In this document: piece after piece, positions 1 to 8,943 of the stretch | Layout: every line of letters starts with the position of its first letter | Numbering within the stretch: position 1 is the first letter of the stretch | NCBI GenBank assembly: GCA_016296575.1 | Contig: JAEDJA010000001.1 | Span: 72,171 to 136,170 of the forward strand | DNA: 64,000 bases | Direction: 5' to 3' | Source: Treponema sp. | Lineage (GTDB): Bacteria; Spirochaetota; Spirochaetia; Treponematales; Treponemataceae | Translations under genes and position numbers: made by a program | The notes under the pieces: generated by a model | The model's input: the letters and a program-made list of their open reading frames with translations, nothing else | The model's database searches: none | Told to the model about the DNA's origin: nothing

Positions 1-432
1 AACCGCTGCTCTGTAAAACTTTTGAACGAGCTTATTTATCTTGGATACCCAATCGACAGCCGCAACAGTGACGGATTTACACCGCTGAGTCACGCTGTAG
101 AAAAAGGCTATGCAGAAATTGCACTTAAACTTTTGGAAAACGGTGCAAATCCTTTCCAGTCTATCGACAAAAAAGGTGCCAATGCTGTTACAATTGCCCT
201 TGAGAAAAACAATAAAAAGATTATTTCTGATATTGTAAAATATGCAGGCTCCATGACCGACATTCAGGGAAATACAATCCTTCACTATGCCGCTAAATCT
301 TCAAAAGCAGACACTGTACGTGATCTTCTTTCTTATGGTCTTAAAAAAGACGTTAAAAATATCTCCGGCGACACTCCATATATGGTTGCCGTAAGATGGA
401 AGAAAAAGGATAACGCAGATCTGCTTAAATAA
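1..432 (+). CDS. Ankyrin-repeat protein, 5'-truncated by window edge
   Basis: The frame is open from base 1, so this is the C-terminal part of a longer protein; the TTG at 22 is probably not the real start. The visible 143 residues carry at least three ankyrin-like units, with phrases such as DGFTPLSHAVEKGYAEIALK, GNTILHYAAKSS and SGDTPYMVAVRWKKKDNADL. Ankyrin repeats are protein-binding scaffolds; the partner cannot be deduced here. The stop at 430-432 sits one base before the stop of the convergent GH3 gene, with no terminator hairpin between them. Confidence 0.85.
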   Translation, partial: NRCSVKLLNELIYLGYPIDSRNSDGFTPLSHAVEKGYAEIALKLLENGANPFQSIDKKGANAVTIALEKNNKKIISDIVKYAGSMTDIQGNTILHYAAKSSKADTVRDLLSYGLKKDVKNISGDTPYMVAVRWKKKDNADLLK

Positions 433-433
433 G

Positions 434-2119
434 CTATTTAATGAAGGGAGCTTCTCCGGTTGCTTTGTATTCGCCGGCCAGAGCTCCCATCATTGCTTTA
501 AACGTCCAGTCACTCCAGCTGTAACCCATGATTATGGTGTCTGCCCATTCCAGTTTTTCTGCAAATACCGGTGACATAATCGAAAGAATGATGATCTTTT
601 TTCCACTTTCACGAAGCTTATTTGCAATTGTAGCGTGCCTTTCGTTTGCTACGTTTATGATGATAGTGTCATAGCTTTTTGCTGTAGCAAGAATATTGTC
701 ACATACCCATTGTGTTTCATTTGGACCAAGCTCATAATTGAACCTAAACTCCTTTGCTTTAGGATAACGGCTTTTTCCTTCTGCAAAGAATTCAGGAAGA
801 GCGCCAACAAGAAGAATATTTCCACTGTTTTTTTCTGTAGCTGGAATCAGATTTGCGGTGTTTTTATAAACAGTGATTGAACGGCAGGCCTGTTCCAAAA
901 AGAATAATTCACCTTCCTTGTCCGGCACCTGTTTGTCAATGTTTGACTGGCTTGGATCAGGATAAAGTGGAGCTGCATTATCGCTTTTAAAATATTCCAG
1001 TTTAGAAAGAATAACCCGACGTGCCGCATCTTTTACACGAGCCTTGAAAGCTTCGTCAGTTTGCATCAGTTTCAGGTTAACTGTCCAAAGAGCTTCATTC
1101 AGACGAGCAGTGGTAGATGAAAGAATAATGTCATTACCAGCTTCAATTGCCATGCGGAAGGCGCTGGAAAGAGAACCTGCGTAAAGGGTAGCTCCGTTCA
1201 TCATCATATCGTCGGTAATAATGAGTCCCTGGTATCCCATCTGGTTTCTTAAAAGATCAGTAAGAAAATATTTTGAAAGGGAAGCCGGGGCTCCACTTTT
1301 GTCAATCTGAGGAAATGCCAGATGTCCGCTCATGACTGCAGGAACTCCGGCTTTTACAAGATAGCTGAAAGGTACCAGTTCACGGTTAGAAAAGGTGTCC
1401 CAGTCAATATTTACTTCAGGAAGAAAAACGTGAGAATCGTAGGGAGTGTCTCCGTGTCCAGGAAAATGCTTTACTGTAGGAATAACTCCCGCTGCAATGC
1501 TTCCTGCGGCCCATGCTGCTCCCAAAATTCCTGATTTATTTGGATCTTCTCCAAAGGAACGGGAACCAATAATTGTAGAATCATGGTCCGTAAAAAGATC
1601 TACTGTAGGTGCAAAATTCATGTTGATGCCAAGGCACTTGATTTCTTTGCTGATGTAATAAGCGCTGTACCATGAATCACTTATATAACCTGAAGCACCA
1701 ATTGCCATGTTCCCTGGAGTGATAGAAGTATTGCCTTTTACGTGGCGAATCCATCCGCCTTCCTGGTCTGTTGCAACAAAAAGAGGAATCTTAAAACGAC
1801 CGGCAGAAGCTTTTTTCTGAACTGATGAAATTGATTTTGCCACCTGATAAATGTCGTCAGTGTTCCATCCAAAAACCTTTACACTTCCAAGTCCCCGGTC
1901 TACCCAGTCATTTAAAAGTGCACTTGGTTCAGCTCCGGCCCAACCGAACATAAGAATCTGGGAATACAGTTCTTCATCGGTCATTTCATTTACAATGTAG
2001 TCAGCCAGCTGGTCATTTGGTGCATCTGTCCAAAAGTTTATTTCTGCAAAAACTGAAGATGAAAGTCCTGCCAGTAAAAGTGACAAAACTCCGACTATTT
2101 TTTTAATTGTTTTTTTCAT
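434..2119 (-). CDS. GH3 beta-N-acetylhexosaminidase (NagZ-like), secreted
   Basis: Glycoside hydrolase family 3 protein, probably releasing N-acetylglucosamine from muropeptides or chitin-like oligosaccharides. The start at 2119 gives a clear signal peptide (MKKTIKK, hydrophobic stretch, SSVFA). The N-terminal barrel holds DQEGGW, the NagZ-type dyad motif KHFPGHGDTPYDSH and the nucleophile region IITDDMMM. A C-terminal alpha/beta domain follows (561 aa), as in two-domain Bacillus-type NagZ. The start overlaps the end of trxB by 17 bases, so the two are probably co-transcribed and translationally coupled. Substrate is inferred from family motifs only. Confidence 0.85.
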   Translation of the reverse strand: MKKTIKKIVGVLSLLLAGLSSSVFAEINFWTDAPNDQLADYIVNEMTDEELYSQILMFGWAGAEPSALLNDWVDRGLGSVKVFGWNTDDIYQVAKSISSVQKKASAGRFKIPLFVATDQEGGWIRHVKGNTSITPGNMAIGASGYISDSWYSAYYISKEIKCLGINMNFAPTVDLFTDHDSTIIGSRSFGEDPNKSGILGAAWAAGSIAAGVIPTVKHFPGHGDTPYDSHVFLPEVNIDWDTFSNRELVPFSYLVKAGVPAVMSGHLAFPQIDKSGAPASLSKYFLTDLLRNQMGYQGLIITDDMMMNGATLYAGSLSSAFRMAIEAGNDIILSSTTARLNEALWTVNLKLMQTDEAFKARVKDAARRVILSKLEYFKSDNAAPLYPDPSQSNIDKQVPDKEGELFFLEQACRSITVYKNTANLIPATEKNSGNILLVGALPEFFAEGKSRYPKAKEFRFNYELGPNETQWVCDNILATAKSYDTIIINVANERHATIANKLRESGKKIIILSIMSPVFAEKLEWADTIIMGYSWSDWTFKAMMGALAGEYKATGEAPFIK

Positions 2120-3017
2120 AAATATACTCTTTTGCACTGTAGGCGGCTGTAGCACCATCACTTACAGCTGTTACTATCTGTCGCAGCGGTTTTGCCCTTA
2201 CATCACCTGCAGCAAAAAGTCCTGGAATAAGGGTTGCCATGTTTTCATCAGTAATGATGTAGCCCCCTTTGTCCTTCTGCAAAAAGTCTATAAGCTCTGT
2301 CTGAGGTTCCATTCCTGTAAAAATAAAAACTGCATCTGCTTTTTCTGTTGATTCTTCACCGGTTTTTGTATTCTGGAAGGTTACCTGTTCAACAAGATTT
2401 GTTCCTGCAATTTCTGTAATCACTGTGTCGTATTTTATTTTTACACCAGCGGCAATCATTTTCTCTACAACGGCTTTCTGGGCTCGAAGTTCATTTCTGC
2501 GGTGAACAAGAGTTACATCCTTTGAAATGGAAGAAAGATAAATTGCTTCAGCACAGGCACTGTCTCCACCGCCCACAACAAGAATCCTTTTGTTTTTAAA
2601 GAATGGTCCGTCACAAACGGCACAGTATGAAACGCCCCGACCATTAAATTCTTTTTCGCCTTTTACTTCCAGTGTTCTGTGTACAGCACCAGTGGCCAGC
2701 AAAACGCAGAGTGCAGTGTAGGTTTCTTTTTTAGTGTGAACCTGAAATTCATCTTTGATTTTATCCAGAGAAATTACTTTTTCTGTCTTGATTTCAGCAC
2801 CAAAATCCAGAGCCATTTTACGCATGTTGTCGGTAAATGTTTTTCCGTTGGTGTTTCCCATACCAGGATAGTTTTCAAGCTGTGTAATCTGCATTACCTG
2901 TCCGCCCGAACTGTCGGTTTCAAGAACAAGAGTTTTCAATCCAAAACGGGCACCATATTGTGCCGCTGCAAGTCCAGCTGGACCTGATCCGATAATGATA
3001 AAATCGTAGTTACTCAT
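2103..3017 (-). CDS. trxB: Thioredoxin reductase
   Basis: FAD-dependent NADPH:thioredoxin oxidoreductase, 304 aa, full length. Visible features are the FAD dinucleotide fold GSGPAG (about residues 11-15), the redox-active CAVC at C132 and C135, the NADPH motif VVGGGDSACAEA near 147-158 and the C-terminal FAD motif GLFAAGDVR. It maintains reduced thioredoxin in the cytoplasm. It is the first gene of a two-gene unit with the GH3 hydrolase. A TATAAT box on the minus strand (3029-3024) lies six bases before the ATG and no Shine-Dalgarno sequence is seen, so the mRNA may be leaderless. Confidence 0.95.
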   Translation of the reverse strand: MSNYDFIIIGSGPAGLAAAQYGARFGLKTLVLETDSSGGQVMQITQLENYPGMGNTNGKTFTDNMRKMALDFGAEIKTEKVISLDKIKDEFQVHTKKETYTALCVLLATGAVHRTLEVKGEKEFNGRGVSYCAVCDGPFFKNKRILVVGGGDSACAEAIYLSSISKDVTLVHRRNELRAQKAVVEKMIAAGVKIKYDTVITEIAGTNLVEQVTFQNTKTGEESTEKADAVFIFTGMEPQTELIDFLQKDKGGYIITDENMATLIPGLFAAGDVRAKPLRQIVTAVSDGATAAYSAKEYIYEKNN

Positions 3018-3084
3018 AAGAAGATTATAGAATGAAAATCCAAAAATTGCATCCTATAATATATCTAAAATCTCTAATAAATAC

Positions 3085-3113
3085 TTGTCATTTCTTCATT
3101 CCTGCCTTATACT
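3085..3113 (+). promoter_or_regulatory. Sigma70-type promoter for the FGE-like lipoprotein gene
   Basis: TTGTCA at 3085-3090 and TATACT at 3108-3113 are separated by 17 bases. Transcription would start near 3120, only about eight bases before the ATG at 3128, and no ribosome binding site is visible in that interval. Confidence 0.55.
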
Positions 3114-3127
3114 GATTTCACTAACGA

Positions 3128-4402
3128 ATGAAAAAACTTACATTACAATCTTCTCTCCTTTTAGGACTGCTTTGGGTGGGGCTGTCAGGATGTAAGTCAG
3201 GGCTATTTATGGATGTTGGATTAGCCATGACTGAAGCTGCCAGTACGGGAAGAACAGATAATGGAAGTAGAACATTTTTACAGACCTCATTTCCTCATTA
3301 TCCCGACATTTCTTCGGACAATGCTCTTGTTTTCGATGATCTTCTGAATAATAAGAAGATTTTTTCACGGGTGATTTCTAATTCAAGCGAAAAGAAAATC
3401 CTTACATCCCAGATTGTCATTGATGTTCCAGACGAATCTGCCTGGGATGATTATATTGATGACAGTTACAATCATGTTGATAACTACATGCATCACCACG
3501 GTCCTGATTTTTACAAAGGTGTTTTCCGCCGTGGCAGAACCATTACCCTTAAGCCCTACGCTCTTGGTCAATTTGAAGTTACCCGAGAGCTATATGAAGC
3601 TGTTCTCAAACTGGAAGATTCTTCTGAAGTTAATAAAACACCTTCCTATTTTTCAGGCTATGGTGATAAATCCACTGCAGAAGGAGAGTCTTCCGAAAAA
3701 AGACCAGTAGAATCTGTTTCCTGGTATGATGCCGTATATTTTTGCAATGCCCTGACAAAGTGCACAATGCCTGAGTCAAACTGTGTTTATGAAATCAGTT
3801 CCATTGTCCGTGATGAAGATACCCGTTCCATTGTTTCAGCTGTAGTCCGTGCCAACTATGACCGCTATGGTTACCGTCTTCCAACAGAAAATGAATGGGA
3901 ATTTGCTGCCCGAGGTGGTGATGTTGATGGTTCTGACTGGCGCTATGCTTTTGCCGGAATTGATTCCAACGGAACTTACAAGGTTTTCTCATATTATTAC
4001 AAGGCCAATGTTGATGTACGATACCGTCTTTACGACGGAAGATGCTTGTGGCTTATAAATGATGATAATTTAAGAAAAGTAGCCTGGTATTATGACGACA
4101 ACCTTCAATACAATCACCAGGGTTATGCAGAACATGAAACCGGCAAAAAACTTGCAAATATACTTGGTCTTTACGATATGAGTGGAAATGTCCGTGAGTG
4201 GTGTACAGACGGCTATACGGCAAGTGTATTTGACAAAACCGAAAATAATCCTGCAAAACCAGTTGCCTTTGATACTGCCGTAATACGAGGAGGAGCCTGG
4301 AATGACCCAGCCTATGACTGCAGCGTAAGTTCCAGAAATTATCACAAGCTTTCAACTTCATCTAACGCCACCGGCATCCGAATATGCCGCACACTCCCGT
4401 AA
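3128..4402 (+). CDS. SUMF1/formylglycine-generating-enzyme-like lipoprotein
   Basis: 424 aa. The N-terminus is a lipoprotein signal with lipobox LSGC (Cys22). The C-terminal two thirds form an FGE-sulfatase (SUMF1) fold: GQFEVTRELYE, PVESVSWYDAVYFCNALTK, YRLPTENEWEFAARGG (about 248-263), LYDMSGNVREWC (about 348-359) and IRGGAWND near 386. In this superfamily many members are not sulfatase activators but envelope-associated proteins. No sulfatase is encoded nearby, so enzymatic function is uncertain. Transcription runs into the terminator at 4427-4452. Confidence 0.8.
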   Translation: MKKLTLQSSLLLGLLWVGLSGCKSGLFMDVGLAMTEAASTGRTDNGSRTFLQTSFPHYPDISSDNALVFDDLLNNKKIFSRVISNSSEKKILTSQIVIDVPDESAWDDYIDDSYNHVDNYMHHHGPDFYKGVFRRGRTITLKPYALGQFEVTRELYEAVLKLEDSSEVNKTPSYFSGYGDKSTAEGESSEKRPVESVSWYDAVYFCNALTKCTMPESNCVYEISSIVRDEDTRSIVSAVVRANYDRYGYRLPTENEWEFAARGGDVDGSDWRYAFAGIDSNGTYKVFSYYYKANVDVRYRLYDGRCLWLINDDNLRKVAWYYDDNLQYNHQGYAEHETGKKLANILGLYDMSGNVREWCTDGYTASVFDKTENNPAKPVAFDTAVIRGGAWNDPAYDCSVSSRNYHKLSTSSNATGIRICRTLP

Positions 4403-4426
4403 TAAATATTAGTATAAGTTATAATG

Positions 4427-4452
4427 AAAGGACCTGCGAGGGTCCTTTTTTT
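4427..4452 (+). terminator. Intrinsic terminator 1
   Basis: Hairpin with 8-bp stem AAAGGACC/GGTCCTTT and loop tgcgag, followed by a T run. It ends the FGE-like gene and opens the tandem repeat region. A TATAAT lies directly upstream at 4420-4425. Confidence 0.8.
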
Positions 4453-4453
4453 A

Positions 4454-4604
4454 GTCAGTTTCGTATAGGCGGAGCCGGGGTTCGAGTCAGAGAAGCTCTG
4501 AGAGTAGGACATAAGGCACTTCGGGGAGAACCGTAGAATGTCCGTTAAACTCTCATTGCGAAACTGACCCGGTTCCCGGCGTAAGCATATACACGCGTAA
4601 AACT
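4454..4604 (+). ncRNA. Candidate structured RNA, tandem copy 1
   Basis: This intergenic unit has no plausible ORF but dense nested pairing: GTCAGTTTCG (4454-4463) with CGAAACTGAC (4559-4568), the CAGAG/CTCTG hairpin (4488-4500), GAGAG (4500-4504) with CTCTC (4550-4554), and GGACAT (4507-4512) with ATGTCC (4538-4543). GCCGGG (4474-4479) could also pair outside the main stem with CCCGGC (4575-4580), a possible pseudoknot. The unit is followed by its own terminator. I do not recognise the family. A regulatory RNA, a decayed element or a selfish repeat are all possible. Confidence 0.45.
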
Positions 4605-4630
4605 GAAAGGACCCTGGCGGATCCTTTTTT
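4605..4630 (+). terminator. Intrinsic terminator 2, closing repeat copy 1
   Basis: AAAGGACC paired with GATCCTTT around ctggcg, then a T run. The same hairpin as terminators 1 and 3, with one mismatch in the stem. Confidence 0.7.
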
Positions 4631-4631
4631 A

Positions 4632-4783
4632 GTCAGTTTCGTATAGGCGGAGCCGGGGTTCGAGTCAGAGAAGCTCTGAGAGTAGGACATAAGGCACTTC
4701 GGGGAGAACCGTAGAATGTCCGTTAAACTCTCATTGCGAAACTGACCCGGTTCCCGGCGTTAGCATATACACGTGTTAAAGTG
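4632..4783 (+). ncRNA. Candidate structured RNA, tandem copy 2
   Basis: Nearly identical copy of 4454-4604, displaced by 178 bases. All paired arms are retained, including the 10-bp closing stem (4632-4641 with 4737-4746). Differences cluster in the tail after CCCGGCG, just before the terminator. Conservation of the whole unit including its terminator suggests duplication of a complete transcription-termination unit. Confidence 0.45.
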
Positions 4784-4809
4784 AAAGGACCCTGGCGGGT
4801 CCTTTTTTT
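4784..4809 (+). terminator. Intrinsic terminator 3, closing repeat copy 2
   Basis: Stem AAAGGACC/GGTCCTTT with loop ctggcg followed by seven T. It faces the 3' end of glgP, which is on the other strand. Confidence 0.75.
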
Positions 4810-4839
4810 AGTCAGTTTCCTATTGTTTCAGTGCCTGTT

Positions 4840-7284
4840 CTAGAAAGTCAATTTTTTAATTTTCCAGATATCACGAACGTAGTCTTCGATTGTTCGGTCG
4901 GAGCTGAATTTTCCTGCATTTGCAATATTGATGATTGCTTTTTTAGCCCAGGCTTTGCGATCACTGTAAGCAGCAGCAATTTTTTCCTGTGCCTTAACAT
5001 ATGAATCAAAGTCAGCCAGCAGGTAGTAAACGTCAGGGCGCTGTCCTTCAACACCGTAAACAAGCGAATCGTGAAGTTCTTTGAAAATATGATGGCTTGG
5101 ATCATAAGTACCGTCAACCAGCTGATTAAGAACTTTAGCAAGAGCAGGATTTCTTGAAAGAATTTCCTGTGGATTGTAACTGTGTTCTGCTTCCATCTTG
5201 ATGATTTCTTCAGAAGTAAGTCCAAATACAAAGGCGTTTTCTGCTCCAGCTTCCTGAACGATTTCAATATTAGCACCGTCCATTGTTCCAAGAGTCAAAG
5301 CACCGTTCAGCATGAACTTCATGTTTGATGTACCTGAAGCTTCAAGACCGGCAGTAGAAATCTGTTCAGAAATATCAGCTGCAGGGAAGATTTTTTCAGC
5401 TACAGAAACACGGTAGTTTTCTACGAATACAACGCGGATCTTTCCACGAACACGGCGGTCGTTGTTAATGCGGTCAGCTACAGTGTTAATCAGTTTAATG
5501 ATAGATTTTGCACGGCGGTAACCAGAAGCAGCTTTTGCACCAAAAATGAATGTACGTGCAGGTGGATTGAAGTTTGGATCTTCTATCAGACGATTGTACA
5601 GATACATAATGTGGAGAACGTTCAAAAGCTGACGTTTGTATTCATGGAGACGTTTTACCTGAACATCGAAAATGCTTTCTGGATCCAGGAATTCGTTCTG
5701 TTCATGTTTAAGGTAGTCTGCAAGAGCCTGTTTGTTATCCTGTTTGATTTTAAGGAATGCATCAATTGAAGCTGGATCATCAGCAAATTTTTCAAGTTCC
5801 TTAAGCTTTGAAAGTTCTTTTTCCCATCCGTGACCGATTCTTTCAGTAATAAAATCAGAGAGGGCAGGGTTTGCATTCAAAAGCCAGCGGCGCTGTGTAA
5901 TACCGTTTGTCTTGTTATTGAATTTGGCTGGATAAAGCTCGTACCAGTCTTTAAGTTCCTGTGTTTTAAGAAGCTCTGTGTGAAGCTCTGCAACACCGTT
6001 TACGCTGAAACAAGAGTGGATTGCAAGCCAGGCCATGTAAACTTTGTCGTTGTGGATAATAGACATGTGCTGGTGTTTTTCGTAATCATTTGGATATATC
6101 TGGCGCAGTTCAATAAGAAGACGGCGGTTGATTTCTTCAACAATCTGGTAAACACGTGGCAAAAGTCCCTGGAAAATCTGGATTGGCCATTTTTCCAAAG
6201 CTTCGGCTAGGATTGTGTGGTTTGTGTAAGCAAATGTTTTTGTAACAACATCCCATGCTTCATCCCAACCAACACCGTATTCATCAATAAGGATGCGCAT
6301 AAGTTCAGGAATAGCAACTACTGGGTGAGTATCATTCAACTGAATTACGTGGAATTCTGGGAATTTCTTGAAATCTGTTCCGTAGTCAGCTACATAGTGG
6401 CGTACAAGGTCCTGAAGAGAAGCTGAACTGAAGAAGTACTGCTGTTTAAGACGAAGTGCTTTTCCAGAAGGCCCGTTGTCGTTAGGGTAGAGTACGCGGC
6501 TGATGTTTTCTGCACTGTTCTGTCTTTCAACGGCACGGTTATAGTCCATGTTGTTGAAAAGCTGAAGATCAAATCCGTTTGGACTTGAAGCTGACCAAAG
6601 ACGCAGTGTGTTTACGGTTTTTGTATCATAACCGATGATTGGCATATCGTAAGGAGTTGCAATAACTTCTTCTGCATTTTCCAGGTAGAAGCGTGGCTGT
6701 CCGTCAGGAGTTGTTCCGTAACAGATGTTTCCGCCAAATTTAACAGTTACTGCAAGGTCAGAACGTTTAATTTCCCATGGGTCTCGGTGAGCAAGCCAGT
6801 TGTCTGGATATTCAACCTGGTAACCATCTTCAATGTGCTGTTCGAACATACCGTATTCATAGCGGATACCGTATCCGTGTCCAGGGTAGTCCAATGTTGC
6901 AAGTGAATCCAGGAAACAGGCAGCAAGACGTCCAAGACCACCGTTACCAAGACCAGCATCAGGTTCTTCGTTTTCAATCATGTTGAAATCAATGTTCATT
7001 TCCTGAAGAACTTCTTTTACTGCATCTTTAATTTTAAGGTTGATGAGGTTGTTTGAAAGTGCTCGTCCCATCAAGAATTCAGCAGATAAGTAATAAAGCT
7101 GCTTTACAGGTTTTTTTTCATATTCATGACGTGTAGCCATCCAGTTATCCATAACCAGTTCCAAAGCAGATGCAGATACTGCATCAAAAAGGTCGTGTTT
7201 GTTTGCCTGGCTGATATCTTTTCCATACTGACGGCGAAGACGTGCTGAAAGGCTTTCCTTGAATTTTTCTGTATTAAATTCCAT
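4840..7284 (-). CDS. glgP: Glycogen/maltodextrin phosphorylase
   Basis: 814 aa, the usual length for GT35 phosphorylases. It cleaves alpha-1,4-glucan ends with phosphate to give glucose-1-phosphate in the cytoplasm. Visible features are YYLSAEFLMGRAL near the N-terminus, EPDAGLGNGGLGRLAACFLD, FDVQVKRLHEYKRQLLN and the PLP-binding region EASGTSNMKFMLNGALTLGT, which includes the Schiff-base lysine. The ATG at 7284 follows a good AGGAG box. Monocistronic; divergent from the GH39 xylosidase across 136 bases. A nucleotidyltransferase at 17675 could use the product. Confidence 0.95.
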   Translation of the reverse strand: MEFNTEKFKESLSARLRRQYGKDISQANKHDLFDAVSASALELVMDNWMATRHEYEKKPVKQLYYLSAEFLMGRALSNNLINLKIKDAVKEVLQEMNIDFNMIENEEPDAGLGNGGLGRLAACFLDSLATLDYPGHGYGIRYEYGMFEQHIEDGYQVEYPDNWLAHRDPWEIKRSDLAVTVKFGGNICYGTTPDGQPRFYLENAEEVIATPYDMPIIGYDTKTVNTLRLWSASSPNGFDLQLFNNMDYNRAVERQNSAENISRVLYPNDNGPSGKALRLKQQYFFSSASLQDLVRHYVADYGTDFKKFPEFHVIQLNDTHPVVAIPELMRILIDEYGVGWDEAWDVVTKTFAYTNHTILAEALEKWPIQIFQGLLPRVYQIVEEINRRLLIELRQIYPNDYEKHQHMSIIHNDKVYMAWLAIHSCFSVNGVAELHTELLKTQELKDWYELYPAKFNNKTNGITQRRWLLNANPALSDFITERIGHGWEKELSKLKELEKFADDPASIDAFLKIKQDNKQALADYLKHEQNEFLDPESIFDVQVKRLHEYKRQLLNVLHIMYLYNRLIEDPNFNPPARTFIFGAKAASGYRRAKSIIKLINTVADRINNDRRVRGKIRVVFVENYRVSVAEKIFPAADISEQISTAGLEASGTSNMKFMLNGALTLGTMDGANIEIVQEAGAENAFVFGLTSEEIIKMEAEHSYNPQEILSRNPALAKVLNQLVDGTYDPSHHIFKELHDSLVYGVEGQRPDVYYLLADFDSYVKAQEKIAAAYSDRKAWAKKAIINIANAGKFSSDRTIEDYVRDIWKIKKLTF

Positions 7285-7408
7285 CTAAAAATCTCCTTTA
7301 TATTAGAGCAAAATCGCCATATTCTACAATATTTCCTCAAAAATATCAAATATCTCCATAAAACAGAAATGCGTAGAATCTCCTATTATGCAGTCTTTCT
7401 TTCTGTGT

Positions 7409-7414
7409 TAAAAT
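7409..7414 (+). promoter_or_regulatory. Probable -10 element of the GH39 gene, six bases before ATG
   Basis: An extended -10 (TG one base upstream of TAAAAT at 7409-7414) ends six bases before the ATG at 7421. Transcription would start at or next to the start codon, and no Shine-Dalgarno sequence is present. Confidence 0.45.
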
Positions 7415-7420
7415 GTAATT

Positions 7421-8932
7421 ATGAAAACACACAACATTTCTTTGAATGATAATAATACAATTCCTTTTAACAATAACGTGGACTTCTGTGTGGGAACTGG
7501 ACGTATGGGACTTGCTCTGCAGTCAGAATATCTGAAACAGCTGGAGCTTTGCCAGAAATATATTGGCTTTAAACATATACGTGGCCACGGACTTTTCTGT
7601 GATGATATGGCCATATATCAAAAACGTACCGACCGTGTTACAGGTGAAGTTACAATCGAATACAACTTTACTTACATTGATATGGTAATGGATTCGTATA
7701 TTGAACGGGGCCTTGAACCCTTTTTGGAACTGGGTTTTATGCCTTATGCAATGGCCAGTGGGGAACAGACTATCTTCTATTGGAAAGGAAATACAACTCC
7801 TCCTGCCGATTACGAAGAATGGAAAAAGATGATTCAGGCACTTCTCCGACACCTTATGGCACGTTATGGGGCTGACCGTGTAGTAACCTGGCCTGTTGAA
7901 GTATGGAATGAACCTAATCTTCCGGGCTTTTGGTATAAAGCCGACATGGATGAATATTTCAAGCTTTTTACAGAAAGTTTTTACGCTGTAAAGGCTGTAG
8001 ATTCCCGTTTCAGAGTTGGTGGTCCTGCTGTTTGCGGTGGCACTGATGAAAAATGGATTAAAGCTTTTATGACTTACTGTCATGATAATAAAATTCCTGT
8101 TGATTTTATTACCCGCCATCACTACACAACTGAACTTCCAGAACCAAAAGGTCATTACGGTTATGCTGAACTTCAGGATGATGAAGCAGGTTTTGCAAAT
8201 CTTAAAACAACCCGTGATATCATCGATTCATTTCCTGAATACAAAGGTCGTGAAATCCACATTACTGAGTTTAATACCTCTTATATTCCTAACTGTCCTA
8301 TTCATGATACAAATCAGAATGCAGCCTATATTGCAAAACAGCTTTCCCGCCTTGGTGATGGAAATGAATCATATTCTTACTGGACTTTCGGTGATATTTT
8401 TGAAGAACAGGGAGTTCCATTTACGCCATTCCACGGAGGATTTGGACTTGTAGCTAACGGTTGTATACCAAAACCAACTTTCTGGACTTTTGCCTTTTTC
8501 AAAGCACTTAAAGAAAAGGACTGTGTTTGTGTTCATCGTGATGATTTTTCAGTAATCGTAAAATGTTATGACGGGGCTTACCGTGGAGTGCTTTTTAACC
8601 GCGTAAATAAACGTGGTGATACAGGTACTGTTTCTGTAGATATTGATTTTGCGGTTTCTGGAGAATACACTCTTTTAACAAAAAGAGTAGATGAAGAAAG
8701 TTGTAATCCGCTGAAAGTTTGGCATGATTTGGGAGAACCTTCTTATCCTTCAAAAGATCAGGTTGAACTTCTTAAAATGAGCGCATGGCCAGAAATTCAG
8801 ACTGAAATCCTTAAAAAAGCTGATGTAAAAATCGATCTTCAGGAAAATGCTGTGGTTTATTTTGAGCTTAATCCTAGAACTTTTACTCCAGATTGTGGCT
8901 ATGATTATAACAGGGTTATCCAAGTTAAATAG
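7421..8932 (+). CDS. xynB: GH39 beta-xylosidase, cytoplasmic
   Basis: 503 aa family 39 glycoside hydrolase. The acid/base glutamate is E164 in VEVWNEPNLPG, and the nucleophile is E283 in EIHITEFNTSYI; the spacing is close to that of Thermoanaerobacterium XynB (E160/E277 as I recall). The N-terminus (NNVDFCVGTGRMGLALQSEY) has no signal peptide, so it should hydrolyse imported xylo-oligosaccharides. A second xylosidase (GH120) lies at 28646. Alpha-L-iduronidase activity also occurs in GH39 but is less likely for a bacterial protein of this size. Confidence 0.88.
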   Translation: MKTHNISLNDNNTIPFNNNVDFCVGTGRMGLALQSEYLKQLELCQKYIGFKHIRGHGLFCDDMAIYQKRTDRVTGEVTIEYNFTYIDMVMDSYIERGLEPFLELGFMPYAMASGEQTIFYWKGNTTPPADYEEWKKMIQALLRHLMARYGADRVVTWPVEVWNEPNLPGFWYKADMDEYFKLFTESFYAVKAVDSRFRVGGPAVCGGTDEKWIKAFMTYCHDNKIPVDFITRHHYTTELPEPKGHYGYAELQDDEAGFANLKTTRDIIDSFPEYKGREIHITEFNTSYIPNCPIHDTNQNAAYIAKQLSRLGDGNESYSYWTFGDIFEEQGVPFTPFHGGFGLVANGCIPKPTFWTFAFFKALKEKDCVCVHRDDFSVIVKCYDGAYRGVLFNRVNKRGDTGTVSVDIDFAVSGEYTLLTKRVDEESCNPLKVWHDLGEPSYPSKDQVELLKMSAWPEIQTEILKKADVKIDLQENAVVYFELNPRTFTPDCGYDYNRVIQVK

Positions 8933-8943
8933 AAGAAATCTTA

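Larger units (their letters stand above)
4454..4823 (+). repeat. Tandem repeat, two full units and a third partial start
   Basis: The sequence GTCAGTTTC recurs at 4454, 4632 and 4811 (periods of 178 and 179). The third copy stops matching after GTCAGTTTCCTAT. Each boundary carries an AAAGGACC hairpin terminator. The array occupies the space between the FGE-like gene and the 3' end of glgP. Confidence 0.9.

Noticed and set aside
3128..4402. True sulfatase-modifying enzyme
   Set aside because: The fold is supported, but no sulfatase gene is near and the protein is a lipoprotein, so an activating role is not claimed.
4474..4487. GGTTCGAGTC inside the tandem unit looks like a tRNA T-loop
   Set aside because: The flanking bases do not form a T-stem, and no acceptor, D or anticodon arms can be built around it in either copy.
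4454..4823. CRISPR-like array
   Set aside because: The repeats are long (about 150 bases) with no short unique spacers and no cas genes.
7523..8155. 210-codon open frame on the minus strand
   Set aside because: It lies entirely inside the GH39 gene, has no recognised protein family features and shows the low-complexity look of an antisense frame.
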